A DNA stretch of 51,459 nucleotides from Faecalibacterium sp. UBA1762 (GTDB lineage Bacteria; Bacillota; Clostridia; Oscillospirales; Ruminococcaceae): NCBI GenBank assembly GCA_002314755.1, contig DCHC01000050.1:305-51763 (forward strand), read 5' to 3'. The position numbers and the translations under genes were made by a program. The notes beneath the pieces are model-generated. The model worked only from the letters and a program-made list of their open reading frames with translations, was not told the origin of the DNA and ran no database searches. Positions 34,071 to 43,100 of this stretch are shown here, piece by piece (positions within the stretch are counted from its first letter, which is position 1; the number at the start of each line of letters is the position of its first letter).

Positions 34071-36407
34071 ATGGATTGGAAGCTATATTACGCGCCCAAT
34101 GCGGTTTATAAGGATTGTGATTTTGCAACCGAGGAACAGCTCAGACAGGCGGGCTTTGACTGTATTCCGGCAACGGTGCCCGGAAATTTTGAACTGGACC
34201 TGATGGCGGCCGGAAAAGAGGAGGATCTGTTTTATTCCGCCAATACGCTTCATGCCCGCCATTGGGAGGTGTATCATGTCTGGTATGTAACGGAATTTGA
34301 CGCCGATCCCAATGCGTATCTGCATTTTGACGGCATAGATACTGTTGCGGAGATCTGGCTGAACGGGGAGTTTGTCGCGACAAATGAGAATATGTTTACT
34401 GCCCTGGATGTGGATGCGCCCTTACTTGCAAAGGGCAACCGGTTGGTCGTACATATTCTGCCTGCTGTGTTGGAAGCACGGAAATACCCCTTGCCTGCAA
34501 GCTGTTACCATACAACCTACGGTTTGGAAAGTCTTGCAATTCGCAAGGCGCCTCATGTGTACGGGTGGGATATTATGCCCCGTATTGTCAGTTGTGGTAT
34601 CTGGAAACCGGTGACCCTGCGCTGCCGCAAGCCGGACGCCATTGACGAACAGTTTATCTTTTCCAGGGGTGTCGTGCCGGATCAAAAGGATCTTACCTTT
34701 GGCAGGGTGGAGTACATGCTGGATGCCTGCCTGACCCTTTCGCGGGATGAGATCGCCGGTTATAGCTGGCGTCTGACCTTGCAGGACGGGCTGGATTCCT
34801 TTACCTTTGGGGAGGCAGTGTACCATAACCACATCAGCTTCGCGGCAGTCATTGACCGTGCCCGATTGTGGTGGCCCAAGCCTGTAGGGGAGGCACACCT
34901 TTACACGGCGACCCTGCAGCTGCTATATGACGGTCAGACCGTTGACGAAAAGACGCAAAAGGTCGGTTTTCGCACGGTGGAGCTGGAGCGGACCGAGGAC
35001 TGCTCCGGGCCGGAGGGCGGAGAGTTCGTGTTCCGTGTCAACGGGAAAAAAGTATTTATCTGCGGAACCAACTGGGTACCCTTGGACGCGTTCCACAGCC
35101 GGGACGAGGAGCGTCTGCCCATGGCTGTCGCTCTGCTGGAGGAGACCGGCTGTAATATGATCCGCGGCTGGGGCGGCAATGTTTACGGCAGTGACTCGCT
35201 GTACGACTGGTGCGATGAACACGGTGTTCTGGTATGGCAGGATTTTGCCATGGCGTGCGGTGTTTACCCCATGGAGGAGTATTTTTATGACCTGTTGCGG
35301 GAAGAGGTTAAACAGGTGGCAAAGCGGCTGCGTAATCATCCTTCGCTGGCACTTTGGGCAGGGGATAATGAGTGTGATATGAGCTATGTCTACTGGCGGG
35401 GGCTGCTGCGCGAACCTGCAAACTACGCCGTTACCCGCAAAATCATCCCGGAAGTGTTGGAGCTGCATGATTTTACCCGTCCGTATCTGCCGTCATCTCC
35501 TTATGTTTCCCGCAGAAATGTAATAAACAATGTATTTACACAGGGTACCCTGCCGGAGGATCACCTGTGGGGTCCCCGCGATTATTTCAAGGGGAAATAC
35601 TACACCACAGCGGCAGCCCATTTTGCAAGCGAAACCGGATATCACGGCTGTCCCTCGCCGGAAAGTCTGAAAAAGTATATTGCCCCCGGGCTGCTGTGGC
35701 CTATGTTGGATGAGACCGGTTACGGAAACCGGGATTGGCTGACCCATGCGACCTGTGTGGAGCCGGAGCCCGGCAAAACCTATTCATACCGGATTACCCT
35801 GATGGTCGATCAGGTGAAAAACTTATTTGCAGACCAGCCGGAGGATTTGGATACCTTTGCCAGGATGAGCCAGATCTCCCAGGCGGAGGCGAAAAAATTC
35901 TTTATCGAACGGTTCCGGATAGACAAATGGAACAAGACGGGTATTATCTGGTGGAATCTGTTGGACGGCTGGCCCCAGATTTCCGATGCGGTGGTGGATT
36001 ACTACGGTGTGAAAAAACTGGCGTTTTCTTACATCTGCCGCAGTCAAAAGCCGGTTTGTTTGATTCTGTCAGAGCCGGATACTGCCGGAAATTACACCCT
36101 GTTCGGGGTGAACGATTTGCCCCGCGAAATGGAGCTTACCTATACCGTACAGGATGTGACTACCGGTCAGCTGCTGCATAGCGGCAGCGCAGTCCTGCCG
36201 GCAGATAGCAGTACCCCTTTGACGGTGTTGACAGCCTCCGCTCATCGAATGCTGCAATTTACCTGGCAGGCAGCTGAGCAGCAGCATAGCGGCATCAACC
36301 ACTATTATACCGATTTACTGCATATTCGCTATGCGGATTATCTGCGGGATCTGTCTGCGATGGGATGGGATTGCTTTGAAGGGTTTAATGCATCGGAAAG
36401 CTTTTAA
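34071..36407 (+). CDS. Glycoside hydrolase family 2, beta-mannosidase type
   Basis: Intracellular exo-hydrolase releasing mannose from beta-manno-oligosaccharides; 778 aa with no signal peptide. The N-terminal galactose-binding-like domain (LHFDGIDTVAEIWLNG) and immunoglobulin-like domains lead to the TIM barrel. The acid/base is Glu434 in LWAGDNECD (usual form WxGNNE) and the nucleophile is Glu521 in ASETGYHG. Both are typical of beta-mannosidases in GH2. AAAGGAG lies 11 nt before ATG 34071; an upstream GTG overlaps that Shine-Dalgarno. Next to a mannose/lyxose isomerase. beta-Galactosidase or glucuronidase is less likely. Confidence 0.88.
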   Translation: MDWKLYYAPNAVYKDCDFATEEQLRQAGFDCIPATVPGNFELDLMAAGKEEDLFYSANTLHARHWEVYHVWYVTEFDADPNAYLHFDGIDTVAEIWLNGEFVATNENMFTALDVDAPLLAKGNRLVVHILPAVLEARKYPLPASCYHTTYGLESLAIRKAPHVYGWDIMPRIVSCGIWKPVTLRCRKPDAIDEQFIFSRGVVPDQKDLTFGRVEYMLDACLTLSRDEIAGYSWRLTLQDGLDSFTFGEAVYHNHISFAAVIDRARLWWPKPVGEAHLYTATLQLLYDGQTVDEKTQKVGFRTVELERTEDCSGPEGGEFVFRVNGKKVFICGTNWVPLDAFHSRDEERLPMAVALLEETGCNMIRGWGGNVYGSDSLYDWCDEHGVLVWQDFAMACGVYPMEEYFYDLLREEVKQVAKRLRNHPSLALWAGDNECDMSYVYWRGLLREPANYAVTRKIIPEVLELHDFTRPYLPSSPYVSRRNVINNVFTQGTLPEDHLWGPRDYFKGKYYTTAAAHFASETGYHGCPSPESLKKYIAPGLLWPMLDETGYGNRDWLTHATCVEPEPGKTYSYRITLMVDQVKNLFADQPEDLDTFARMSQISQAEAKKFFIERFRIDKWNKTGIIWWNLLDGWPQISDAVVDYYGVKKLAFSYICRSQKPVCLILSEPDTAGNYTLFGVNDLPREMELTYTVQDVTTGQLLHSGSAVLPADSSTPLTVLTASAHRMLQFTWQAAEQQHSGINHYYTDLLHIRYADYLRDLSAMGWDCFEGFNASESF

Positions 36408-36423
36408 GCCAAATCCATAAACC

Positions 36424-36461
36424 AAAAAGGCTCTGCATCCAAAAGTGGTGCAGAGCCTTTT
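36424..36461. terminator. Bidirectional terminator after the beta-mannosidase
   Basis: AAGGCTCTGCA and TGCAGAGCCTT form a perfect stem with A-run before and TTTT after; serves the convergent isomerase gene too. Confidence 0.85.
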
Positions 36462-36471
36462 CACAGCTTCC

Positions 36472-37158
36472 TTATTTTGCGGCAGGGTATTCCGTACAAA
36501 GCAGATGTGTGGCAGGGACATCCTCCTCCACAGCGGGGAAACGCCCTACCGGATTCCAAAAGCGATTGTCGGAGGCGTCGTCATTGCACTGGCTGACCTC
36601 GCCTACCAGCACTGTCCCGCAGCCTTTTTTGCCCCAGAAAGAATGGTACAATCCGGGCGTCAAGGTCAGGCTTTGACCGGGCTGCAGTTCTAAACAGCTG
36701 CCGCCGGGCAGGGTAAGGGCTACGCCGTCACTGACGACCGTTACCGGTGCATCCGGCAGCAGCTGTTCATCGGCATCACTTGCAAATAGCTGCATGATCA
36801 GTACACCGCCGCCCCGGTTGATGATATCCTCCCGCTTATGCCAATGAAAATGAAGAGGACAAACCTGCTCCTCCTCGCTGATCATCAGCTTTTCCGCATA
36901 GGGCTTGGGGTATTTATCCGGCTGCTTTTGATTGCCGTTGCGCAGGCAGAACAATGTCAGCCCGGTTTTGGCAAAATCACCGGAGCCGAAATCCGTAATA
37001 TCCCAGCCCAGACAATTATCCCGAATCTCATCGCATTCGTGTCCTTTTTCGACCCATTGGGCAGGGCTCCAGTAGGCAAAGGGAGGTAGGGTAAACCGGT
37101 ACTCTTTCATAAAGGCATCAGCACGGTCAATCAAAGCATTTATCTGGCTGCGTTTCAT
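36472..37158 (-). CDS. D-lyxose/D-mannose isomerase, cupin type
   Basis: Ketol isomerase of the Lyx_isomer family; known members interconvert D-lyxose/D-xylulose and D-mannose/D-fructose. 228 aa. The metal site is CPLHFHWHKREDIINRGGG, with two His, a Glu from the RED segment and a later His in LTPGLYHSFWG. The second ATG (37158) is chosen since AAGGGA lies 12 nt before it but touches the first ATG (37170). Convergent with the beta-mannosidase, so released mannose could become fructose here. Confidence 0.87.
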   Translation of the reverse strand: MKRSQINALIDRADAFMKEYRFTLPPFAYWSPAQWVEKGHECDEIRDNCLGWDITDFGSGDFAKTGLTLFCLRNGNQKQPDKYPKPYAEKLMISEEEQVCPLHFHWHKREDIINRGGGVLIMQLFASDADEQLLPDAPVTVVSDGVALTLPGGSCLELQPGQSLTLTPGLYHSFWGKKGCGTVLVGEVSQCNDDASDNRFWNPVGRFPAVEEDVPATHLLCTEYPAAK

Positions 37159-37206
37159 AGGTTGCACCATTCCCTTTTACATTATTTTTTCTATACGCTT
37201 GCCCTA

Positions 37207-37235
37207 ATTATAGCGGATTGCCCGGATAGACGCAA
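37207..37235 (-). promoter_or_regulatory. Promoter of the lyxose/mannose isomerase
   Basis: Minus strand TTGCGT (37235-37230), 17 bp, TATAAT (37212-37207). Confidence 0.8.
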
Positions 37236-37259
37236 GAGGAAAAAACTCATATTAGGGTC

Positions 37260-37288
37260 TTGAAAAAGCAGAAAATAGTCTATATAAT
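37260..37288 (+). promoter_or_regulatory. Promoter of the CE15-like esterase
   Basis: TTGAAA (37260-37265), 17 bp, TATAAT (37283-37288). The two divergent promoters are only 25 bp apart, with -35 boxes facing. Confidence 0.8.
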
Positions 37289-37334
37289 GGGAACAGCAAA
37301 ACGGAACAAACTGCAAGAAGGAAGGAAAAAGAGA

Positions 37335-38438
37335 ATGCCGGATTACGACGATTTTTTGAAAGAACTGCCGCCTCTGCTGGAACGGGATACCACCCCGGAG
37401 AATTGGCACGCCCGCAGGCAGCAGCTGCTGCAAATTCTGCAGGAGCAGGAATATGGCCTTGTGCCGCAGCTTTCTGCAACCGTGACCGCTAAAAAGCTTT
37501 CGGAACAGCGGGAATGCGCCGGCCTTTCGGTATTGACCTGCTGGCAGCTGACGGTCAAAACCGAATACGGCGAGCACTCCTTCCCGATATACGCCAATGT
37601 CCCCTGTGATAAGGAATCCTGCCCTTTTATCATTCTGCCTAATTTCCATTCGCTTCCCGCGGGGAAATACCTGCCGATGGAGGAGGTCGCCGGCCGGGGA
37701 TATGCCACGATCAGCATTCATTACGAGGCCATTTCTCCCGACCGGGAAAACGGTTTTGTCGACCCGATGGCGGCCATGCTACGCGCGGCGGCACGGGATG
37801 CGGGTGTTCCGGAAGAGGCTTTACCCGCCCGTATTGCCGTCTGGGCATGGAGCGTTTGCCGAGTGCTGGACTGGGCACTGACCCAACCCGGTCTGGATGG
37901 GACAAAGGCAGCTGTGCTGGGGCATAGCAGACTGGGCAAAACGGCGCTGCTGGCCGGTGCCCTGGATGAACGGTTTGCCGCAGTTTTGGTCAACGATTCC
38001 GGCTGCAGCGGTGATGCACTTGCCAAAGACAAAACCGGGGAACGGATCCGGGATATCACCAAAAATTTCAGCCATTGGTCCTGCGGTAATTATAAGCAAT
38101 ATATCGGAAAGGACGAGCAGTTACCCTTTGACCAGCACTGGCTGGTGGCTGCCTGTGCACCGAGATTGGTTTGTTGCGGTACGGCCCAGTTGGATGATTG
38201 GGCAGACCCGGATGCCCAGTACCGGTGCTGTCTTGCCGCCTCTCCAGCGTGGCAGCTATTGGGCAAACAGGGGCTTATTCACCCCCGGCGAATGCCGCTC
38301 GAGGGGGATATCTTCGGTGAGGGGGATATCTGCTATCACCGCCGCAAAGGTGTCCACTACCTTAGCCGCATGGACTATCAGGTTTATCTTGATTTTTTAG
38401 ACAATCATGGGTGGAGTGGCGAAAATGAATTAAAATAG
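37335..38438 (+). CDS. CE15 (glucuronoyl esterase)-like alpha/beta hydrolase
   Basis: Serine hydrolase of 367 aa resembling carbohydrate esterase family 15. The nucleophile is Ser198 in GHSRLGKTAL, followed by DERFAAVLVNDSGCSG, the LPFDQHWLVAACAPR segment, DDWADP, and a C-terminal His341 in KGVHYLSRMDY. CE15 enzymes cut esters between 4-O-methyl-glucuronate on xylan and lignin alcohols. There is no signal peptide or lipobox with start 37335 (GGAAGG upstream), so it should be cytoplasmic, unlike most studied CE15 enzymes. The alternative is a general sugar deacetylase. It is divergent from the mannose isomerase. Confidence 0.8.
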   Translation: MPDYDDFLKELPPLLERDTTPENWHARRQQLLQILQEQEYGLVPQLSATVTAKKLSEQRECAGLSVLTCWQLTVKTEYGEHSFPIYANVPCDKESCPFIILPNFHSLPAGKYLPMEEVAGRGYATISIHYEAISPDRENGFVDPMAAMLRAAARDAGVPEEALPARIAVWAWSVCRVLDWALTQPGLDGTKAAVLGHSRLGKTALLAGALDERFAAVLVNDSGCSGDALAKDKTGERIRDITKNFSHWSCGNYKQYIGKDEQLPFDQHWLVAACAPRLVCCGTAQLDDWADPDAQYRCCLAASPAWQLLGKQGLIHPRRMPLEGDIFGEGDICYHRRKGVHYLSRMDYQVYLDFLDNHGWSGENELK

Positions 38439-38443
38439 AAAAA

Positions 38444-38477
38444 AGCTTCCGGCAAATAATTGCCGGAAGTTTTTTTA
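38444..38477. terminator. Bidirectional terminator after the esterase
   Basis: CTTCCGGCAA and TTGCCGGAAG form a perfect 10-bp stem, loop ATAA, A-run before and seven-plus T after. Confidence 0.9.
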
Positions 38478-38491
38478 TAGGTGTGGAGGAA

Positions 38492-39619
38492 TCAGTTCTT
38501 TTTCCAGCCGTCGGCGATCCTCTTTTGCAGATCGTCAAAGTTTTGTAAGCCGCTTAACGCATCGTACTGCTCTACGCAGCAGGCTCCGGTTGCAGTGGCA
38601 AGCTGCAGACATTCCCCGGGTGGGCAATCCCGGTTGAGGGCAAGTAAAAAAGCCGCAATGCTGGTGTCGCCCGCTCCGGTGCCGGAAAGAATCTGCCGTG
38701 GCTGATAGCTTTTTTCAAACCGGTCAAGGTTCTGCCATTCGACACAAAAATTATCGGTCCGGCGCTGCATGCGCCCGGCAAGAGACTGCATCTTTTCGGC
38801 GTTTCCGGTACACAAATATAGGCCCGGCGCACCGCATTTTAACAGAACCATTCCGCAGCCCATGGCAAGGGCACGCTTCGCCAAAGGGCGAATATCCTGC
38901 TCCAAATCTAATATTCCGGTGACATCTGCTCCGTCTGCCCGGTCAAGCCAGCTTTGGTACAGCGCTTTATCCAGCATACAGCAAAGCTCTTCTACGCTGG
39001 GGGTAAATACGTCTACATAAGGCAATGCGTTTTGCAGAATGGTAGCCCAGTCGGCCCTGCCGGCGGCGGAATCCGGGCTGACTATAGCCAAATCCAGTGA
39101 GGTGGCCACGCCGGCCTGCTGCACCCGTTTCATCAGCAGGGCAAGCTCATTCTGGCTTTGGTACATCTGCCGCATCAAGGGGGGATAGCCGATATGAAAC
39201 CAACTGGCATTCTGTAATGCTTCCTCGGGAATATCCTGTCCGCAAAAACTGTCATTTGCCCCCGGATCGTGTAAAAAAATGCGATCGGTACCCGGTGCGG
39301 CAATGACAACGGAATAAGAGGTACGTTCCCCTTTGCAAACAAGCAAGCCGTCTGCAGCTCCGGCGGCGGTATAGATGCCTTGCAGTATTTCGCCAAACGC
39401 ATCGTCGCCGACCTTGGCCATTAGGCGTACCCTGGCCCCTAACTTTGCCAGCCCTAGACCGGTGTTGGAAACACAGCCGCCGCCGGAAACGGTCACACCG
39501 TTCATTTGAATCAGCTTGCCGGGCTGGAAAAGCTCCGCCAAGGGACGATGGGTCTGATCACCAAATGCAGGGGTAATATCCAGACAGGCATGGCCTGCCA
39601 CTATCATATCCTTACCCAT
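38492..39619 (-). CDS. PfkB family carbohydrate kinase
   Basis: Ribokinase-fold kinase of 375 aa. N-terminal AGHACLDITP and SGGGCVSNTGLGLAKLG are the family's first signature; SGTGAGDTSIAAFLLAL is the second, with the catalytic Asp in GAGD. The chain is longer than the usual 300-330 aa, mostly in the middle. AGAGGAAAA precedes the ATG. It lies 52 bp after cysE on the same strand with only a weak terminator-like sequence between. The substrate is not predictable; a fructose-type or other sugar kinase is plausible given the adjacent sugar genes. Confidence 0.87.
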   Translation of the reverse strand: MGKDMIVAGHACLDITPAFGDQTHRPLAELFQPGKLIQMNGVTVSGGGCVSNTGLGLAKLGARVRLMAKVGDDAFGEILQGIYTAAGAADGLLVCKGERTSYSVVIAAPGTDRIFLHDPGANDSFCGQDIPEEALQNASWFHIGYPPLMRQMYQSQNELALLMKRVQQAGVATSLDLAIVSPDSAAGRADWATILQNALPYVDVFTPSVEELCCMLDKALYQSWLDRADGADVTGILDLEQDIRPLAKRALAMGCGMVLLKCGAPGLYLCTGNAEKMQSLAGRMQRRTDNFCVEWQNLDRFEKSYQPRQILSGTGAGDTSIAAFLLALNRDCPPGECLQLATATGACCVEQYDALSGLQNFDDLQKRIADGWKKN

Positions 39620-39671
39620 CCGGTTTTCCTCTTTCTGTCAGATAAATCAATTCTGTTCAAAAAACAAACGC

Positions 39672-40532
39672 TCAGCCGTTATAATAAACGGTCTGACCGG
39701 AAGGAACAGAATGTACAAGCCAGGTGTTGCCGCCGATAATGCAGTTGTCCCCGATGGTGGTTTCACCACCTAAAATGGTAGCGTTGGCGTAGATAATGAC
39801 GTTGTTGCCGATATTGGGGTGGCGCTTGACTCCCTTGACCGGGTTGCCGTCGGTATCCAGTTCAAAGCTTTTGGCACCCAGCGTGACACCTTGATATAGC
39901 TTGACATGGTTGCCAATGACGGTGGTCTCGCCGATGACGATGCCGGTACCGTGATCAATAAAGAAATATTCGCCGATGGTGGCACCGGCGTGAATGTCAA
40001 TACCGGTCTTTTCGTGGGCATATTCGGTCATAATCCGGGGCAACAGAGGCACTTTCAGCCGATACAACTCATGCGCCATACGGTAGATGGAGATGGCGTA
40101 AAAGCCGGGGTAGCAGATCAAAATCTCCTCCTGACTGCTTGCGGCAGGGTCGCCCTCGTACAGGGCCTGAATATCCTTGAAAAGCAGTGATTTGATCTCA
40201 CCCAACTTATTCAGAAAAACATGGCAGATTTCGTCCGCGCGCTTCTGACAGTCAGTGCAGTTACCCTTTGCAACAAAATTCAGTGCGACACAGACCTGAT
40301 GATGCAATGTGTGGTAGATACTGAGCAGTAGCTGCGCGTCCGTGATATCGCTTGCCCGGCGAAAAGCCATGGGAAACAGCAGCGCCTGCAGATTTTTGAT
40401 CATCTGAGTGATGGTTTTGCGGTCGGGGATAGCCAGATTACCTACCGTTAAAACGGTTTGCTCATCCGCTTTCTTTAAACCCTGCAGGACATTTTCAATC
40501 AGAGAAAAATCTTCTTTGGAACAGGTATTCAT
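39672..40532 (-). CDS. cysE: Serine O-acetyltransferase (EpsC/long CysE type)
   Basis: Acetylates serine for cysteine synthesis; 286 aa. A helical N-terminal domain is followed by the left-handed beta-helix hexapeptide repeats from IDIHAGATIGEYFFIDHGTG through GNHVKLYQGVTLGA to IGNNVIIYANATILGG. The catalytic His lies in FIDHGTG. It is transcribed with cysK, 18 bp downstream of it. GAAGGAG precedes the ATG. The C-terminus ends soon after the last repeat (VPSGQTVYYNG), without a long tail. Confidence 0.93.
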   Translation of the reverse strand: MNTCSKEDFSLIENVLQGLKKADEQTVLTVGNLAIPDRKTITQMIKNLQALLFPMAFRRASDITDAQLLLSIYHTLHHQVCVALNFVAKGNCTDCQKRADEICHVFLNKLGEIKSLLFKDIQALYEGDPAASSQEEILICYPGFYAISIYRMAHELYRLKVPLLPRIMTEYAHEKTGIDIHAGATIGEYFFIDHGTGIVIGETTVIGNHVKLYQGVTLGAKSFELDTDGNPVKGVKRHPNIGNNVIIYANATILGGETTIGDNCIIGGNTWLVHSVPSGQTVYYNG

Positions 40533-40550
40533 AAAGAGAGACTCCTTCGG

Positions 40551-41483
40551 TCAGTCTTGGATGATTTCGGGGACGGACAGATAGCGACTGCCGGAATCCG
40601 GCAACAGGACAACAATGTTTTTACCTGCAAATTCGTTGCGACGTCCCAACTGAAGAGCGGCATACAGGGCGGCGCCGGAGGATACGCCCACAAAAAGGCC
40701 TTCCCGCCGGGCAAGCTGACGCGCACAGGCAAAGGCTGCGTCATCAGGCACGTCCACCACTTCATCCGGCAGATTTTGGTCCAACACGGTGGGGATAAAG
40801 TTGGCACCGATGCCTTCGATACGGTGAGAACCTGCCTGACCGCCGGTAAGCAGCGGAGAGCCGGCGGGCTCTGCCGCGACAATTTTTATTTCGGCATTTT
40901 GCTCCTTTAAAAATCTTCCTGTACCGGTCAAGGTGCCGCCGGTACCTACACCGGCGACAAAGGCATCGATTTTTCCGTCAGTATCCTGCCAGATCTCCGG
41001 CCCGGTGGTCCTGTAGTGCGCCATGGCATTGGCCGGGTTATCAAATTGGCCGGGAATAAAGCTGCCGGGGATTTCCTCGGCGAGCTGCCGTGCCCGGGCA
41101 ATACTGCCCTTCATTCCCTGTGCACCCGGGGTCAGTACCACATCGGCACCGTAGGCTTTCATCAACGCAATGCGTTCGGCGGACATGGTATCCGGCATGA
41201 CAATGACAGCCCGGTATCCCCGCACGGTGGCCAGAGAGGCAAGCCCGATACCTGTGTTACCGCTGGTGGGTTCAATAATGGTGCTGCCGGGTTTCAACTG
41301 CCCCTCGGCCTCGGCGGTCAAGATCATCTCCAGCGCGGCACGGTCCTTAGCGCTGCCGGTTGGTTCACAGGATTCCACCTTGGCCAAAATGCGTGCCCGG
41401 ATCCCCTCGGCGGCACAGATGCGATCCAGTGCGACTAGGGGGGTGTGTCCGATCATTTCGGTAACATCACGGCATATTTTCAT
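40551..41483 (-). CDS. cysK: Cysteine synthase A (O-acetylserine sulfhydrylase)
   Basis: PLP enzyme making cysteine from O-acetylserine and sulfide; 310 aa. PLP lysine is Lys46 in PTGSAKDRAAL; EPTSGNTGIGLA binds the substrate and GVGTGGTLTGTGRFL the phosphate of PLP. CysE C-terminal tails normally bind this active site; the pair is an operon here. AAAGGAG lies upstream. No T-box or other cysteine riboswitch was seen. Confidence 0.95.
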   Translation of the reverse strand: MKICRDVTEMIGHTPLVALDRICAAEGIRARILAKVESCEPTGSAKDRAALEMILTAEAEGQLKPGSTIIEPTSGNTGIGLASLATVRGYRAVIVMPDTMSAERIALMKAYGADVVLTPGAQGMKGSIARARQLAEEIPGSFIPGQFDNPANAMAHYRTTGPEIWQDTDGKIDAFVAGVGTGGTLTGTGRFLKEQNAEIKIVAAEPAGSPLLTGGQAGSHRIEGIGANFIPTVLDQNLPDEVVDVPDDAAFACARQLARREGLFVGVSSGAALYAALQLGRRNEFAGKNIVVLLPDSGSRYLSVPEIIQD

Positions 41484-41528
41484 CTCAGTAAGCTCCTTTT
41501 GCTGATTTCAGTGCAGTTACTTACAAGA

Positions 41529-41559
41529 GGGGCCGCCGCAGAAAATCTGCAGCAGCCCC
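41529..41559 (-). terminator. Hairpin between the HD gene and cysK
   Basis: Minus strand GGGGCTGCTGCAGA pairs with TCTGCGGCGGCCCC (two G-U), tight loop, followed by only TCTTGTAAGT. A strong stem but weak T-tract, so read-through into cysK is possible. Confidence 0.55.
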
Positions 41560-41569
41560 ATCTCTCAGC

Positions 41570-42154
41570 TTATTTTCGATTGACAGAGCTAGTACCTTTT
41601 TCCAACAGGTAGGTGGCGGCAAGGTCAGCCATGTGCAGCTTGACGGCAAGCGGATAGGCGTCGTACGCCTCGCTGATCGCCTTGCAGCCGCCGCGGGCGG
41701 CATCATCAAAGCCGCCCATATGCCAACGGATGGCAACTGCCTCCTCCGTGGTAAGGCGCATATAACGCTCAATTAAGAATACACTTTTTTCGCCGTGTCC
41801 GTAAGGTAGATCGTCCTCAATGGAGTAAAAGGGTATCTCTTCCCAGCGGCCGGTCTCTTTATTCTTGACATTTTTTGTGGATTCGTGATAGTAGTTGGCT
41901 TTGCAGATATCGTGTAACAGAGAACAGATAACGATACTCTCCTGGTTATCCTCTTCCCGGCAAAATTTATTGCGCAGAACCTTGTATACATTCAAACTGT
42001 GGTACACCAAACCCTCCCGACAGGCCCCGTGAAAACGGGTAGAAGCGGGCGCAGTAAAAAAATCCGTAGAATCCAACCACTCCAGCAGTTGTTCAACGCC
42101 GTCCCGATGGACATGCTCCGCAAACAGCGCCATAAAATCATCCCGATATCCCAT
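41570..42154 (-). CDS. HD-domain protein
   Basis: Predicted metal-dependent phosphohydrolase of 194 aa. The HD fold is visible in LVYHSLNVYKVL (first His) and CSLLHDICKANYY (the His-Asp pair), with a later IRWHMGGFDD His and KLHMADLAATYL Asp. The substrate is unknown; members of this superfamily cut nucleotides or RNA ends. It begins 3 bp after the YdbC-like stop codon, so translation is probably coupled. No membrane segment. Confidence 0.8.
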   Translation of the reverse strand: MGYRDDFMALFAEHVHRDGVEQLLEWLDSTDFFTAPASTRFHGACREGLVYHSLNVYKVLRNKFCREEDNQESIVICSLLHDICKANYYHESTKNVKNKETGRWEEIPFYSIEDDLPYGHGEKSVFLIERYMRLTTEEAVAIRWHMGGFDDAARGGCKAISEAYDAYPLAVKLHMADLAATYLLEKGTSSVNRK

Positions 42155-42157
42155 AGC

Positions 42158-42379
42158 TTACAGGTCCAGATCGTCCAGGATTTCTTTCAGCATGCAGATT
42201 TCTTCGTTGCTCAAAGAAATACCCTTGCTCATCTTGCTGCCATCGGGTGCCCAGTCACGCAGGTCGTACTTGGGTTCACGGTCGTTCCAGCTGATCAGGT
42301 TCAGCTGACGTTCCCAGCCGTTGGCGGCACTGGAAAGGGTCGCGATGTGTTTTACGATTTCATACTTAAATTCTGCCAT
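42158..42379 (-). CDS. YdbC/PC4-like single-stranded nucleic acid-binding protein
   Basis: 73-aa protein. FKYEIVKHIATLSSAANGWE, LNLISWNDREPKYDLRDW and MSKGISLSNEEICMLKEIL match the Lactococcus YdbC family, whose structure is a PC4-type dimer binding single-stranded DNA. GAGAGGAG lies about 10 nt upstream. It has its own promoter and is followed by the HD gene with 3 bp between. A role in transcription or repair is inferred from the family only. Confidence 0.88.
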   Translation of the reverse strand: MAEFKYEIVKHIATLSSAANGWERQLNLISWNDREPKYDLRDWAPDGSKMSKGISLSNEEICMLKEILDDLDL

Positions 42380-42431
42380 GATATCAAACTCCTCTCAACG
42401 GTAGATGTTTTAAATGATAGTTGCGGAAAAT

Positions 42432-42460
42432 ATTGTAACGAATTTATCTGACTTTTGCAA
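42432..42460 (-). promoter_or_regulatory. Promoter of the YdbC-like gene
   Basis: Minus strand TTGCAA (42460-42455), 17 bp, TACAAT (42437-42432). Confidence 0.82.
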
Positions 42461-42545
42461 GCCCTTATTTTATTTTTTTGTGATAAGGAGCTGGAAACAC
42501 AGTGCAGCTTGTAACTTATAAACGAATTTTCCAATCTTCGGCAGC

Positions 42546-43100
42546 TTAAAGCGACAAGATGAAAATCTGCCTGTTATCCGGCTGAAAATTGCAGTCCACA
42601 AAAAAGGAAATCAGCTGAGAATTCGCGGCAATGCTCAACTGGGTTGCGCCGTTTTCACGGGAAAAAGCCGTGACGGCATCCAATAGCGCATGGCCGATAC
42701 CTCGGTTGCGGGCACAATCGTGAACATACAGGGTATCCAGAAAGGCGGTTACAGCGTTTTGAACCGGATCCCAGCTGCGATGAACCCCGCAAAAGCCTAC
42801 GGCATTGCCGTTCACATAGGCTATGTAAAACTGCAGGGTGCCTCGTTCAGCCTCTTGACGAAGATCGTGCCACTGTGCCGCAGAAAGAGCATTCAGTCCG
42901 GACCAGCTGCGGTACGCGCTTACCAGGGTAGAAAGCAGTCGGTAGTCCTTGCCGTCAAAGGAGTAAATTTCATACGGCGGGGGAGAGGGCGGTTCGGAAC
43001 GGACGGCTTTTTTTTCGGTTGCGACTATTAATTTTGTCAGCGTATCCTTGAAGAATGCAGAAATCTTACACGCAGGCCTAGATAGTTTATTCGTTTCCAA
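42546..43100 (-). CDS. GNAT family N-acetyltransferase
   Basis: Acetyl-CoA-dependent acetyltransferase of 184 aa. The acetyl-CoA loop is RNRGIGHALLDAV; LDTLYVHD precedes it, and a C-terminal FFVDCNF closes the fold. The start codon is TTG at 43100, preceded by GGAGGAA 7 nt upstream inside the end of the preceding gene, which overlaps it by 14 nt. The first 40 residues are Lys/Pro-rich and lie outside the domain. Substrate unknown. Confidence 0.85.
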   Translation of the reverse strand: METNKLSRPACKISAFFKDTLTKLIVATEKKAVRSEPPSPPPYEIYSFDGKDYRLLSTLVSAYRSWSGLNALSAAQWHDLRQEAERGTLQFYIAYVNGNAVGFCGVHRSWDPVQNAVTAFLDTLYVHDCARNRGIGHALLDAVTAFSRENGATQLSIAANSQLISFFVDCNFQPDNRQIFILSL

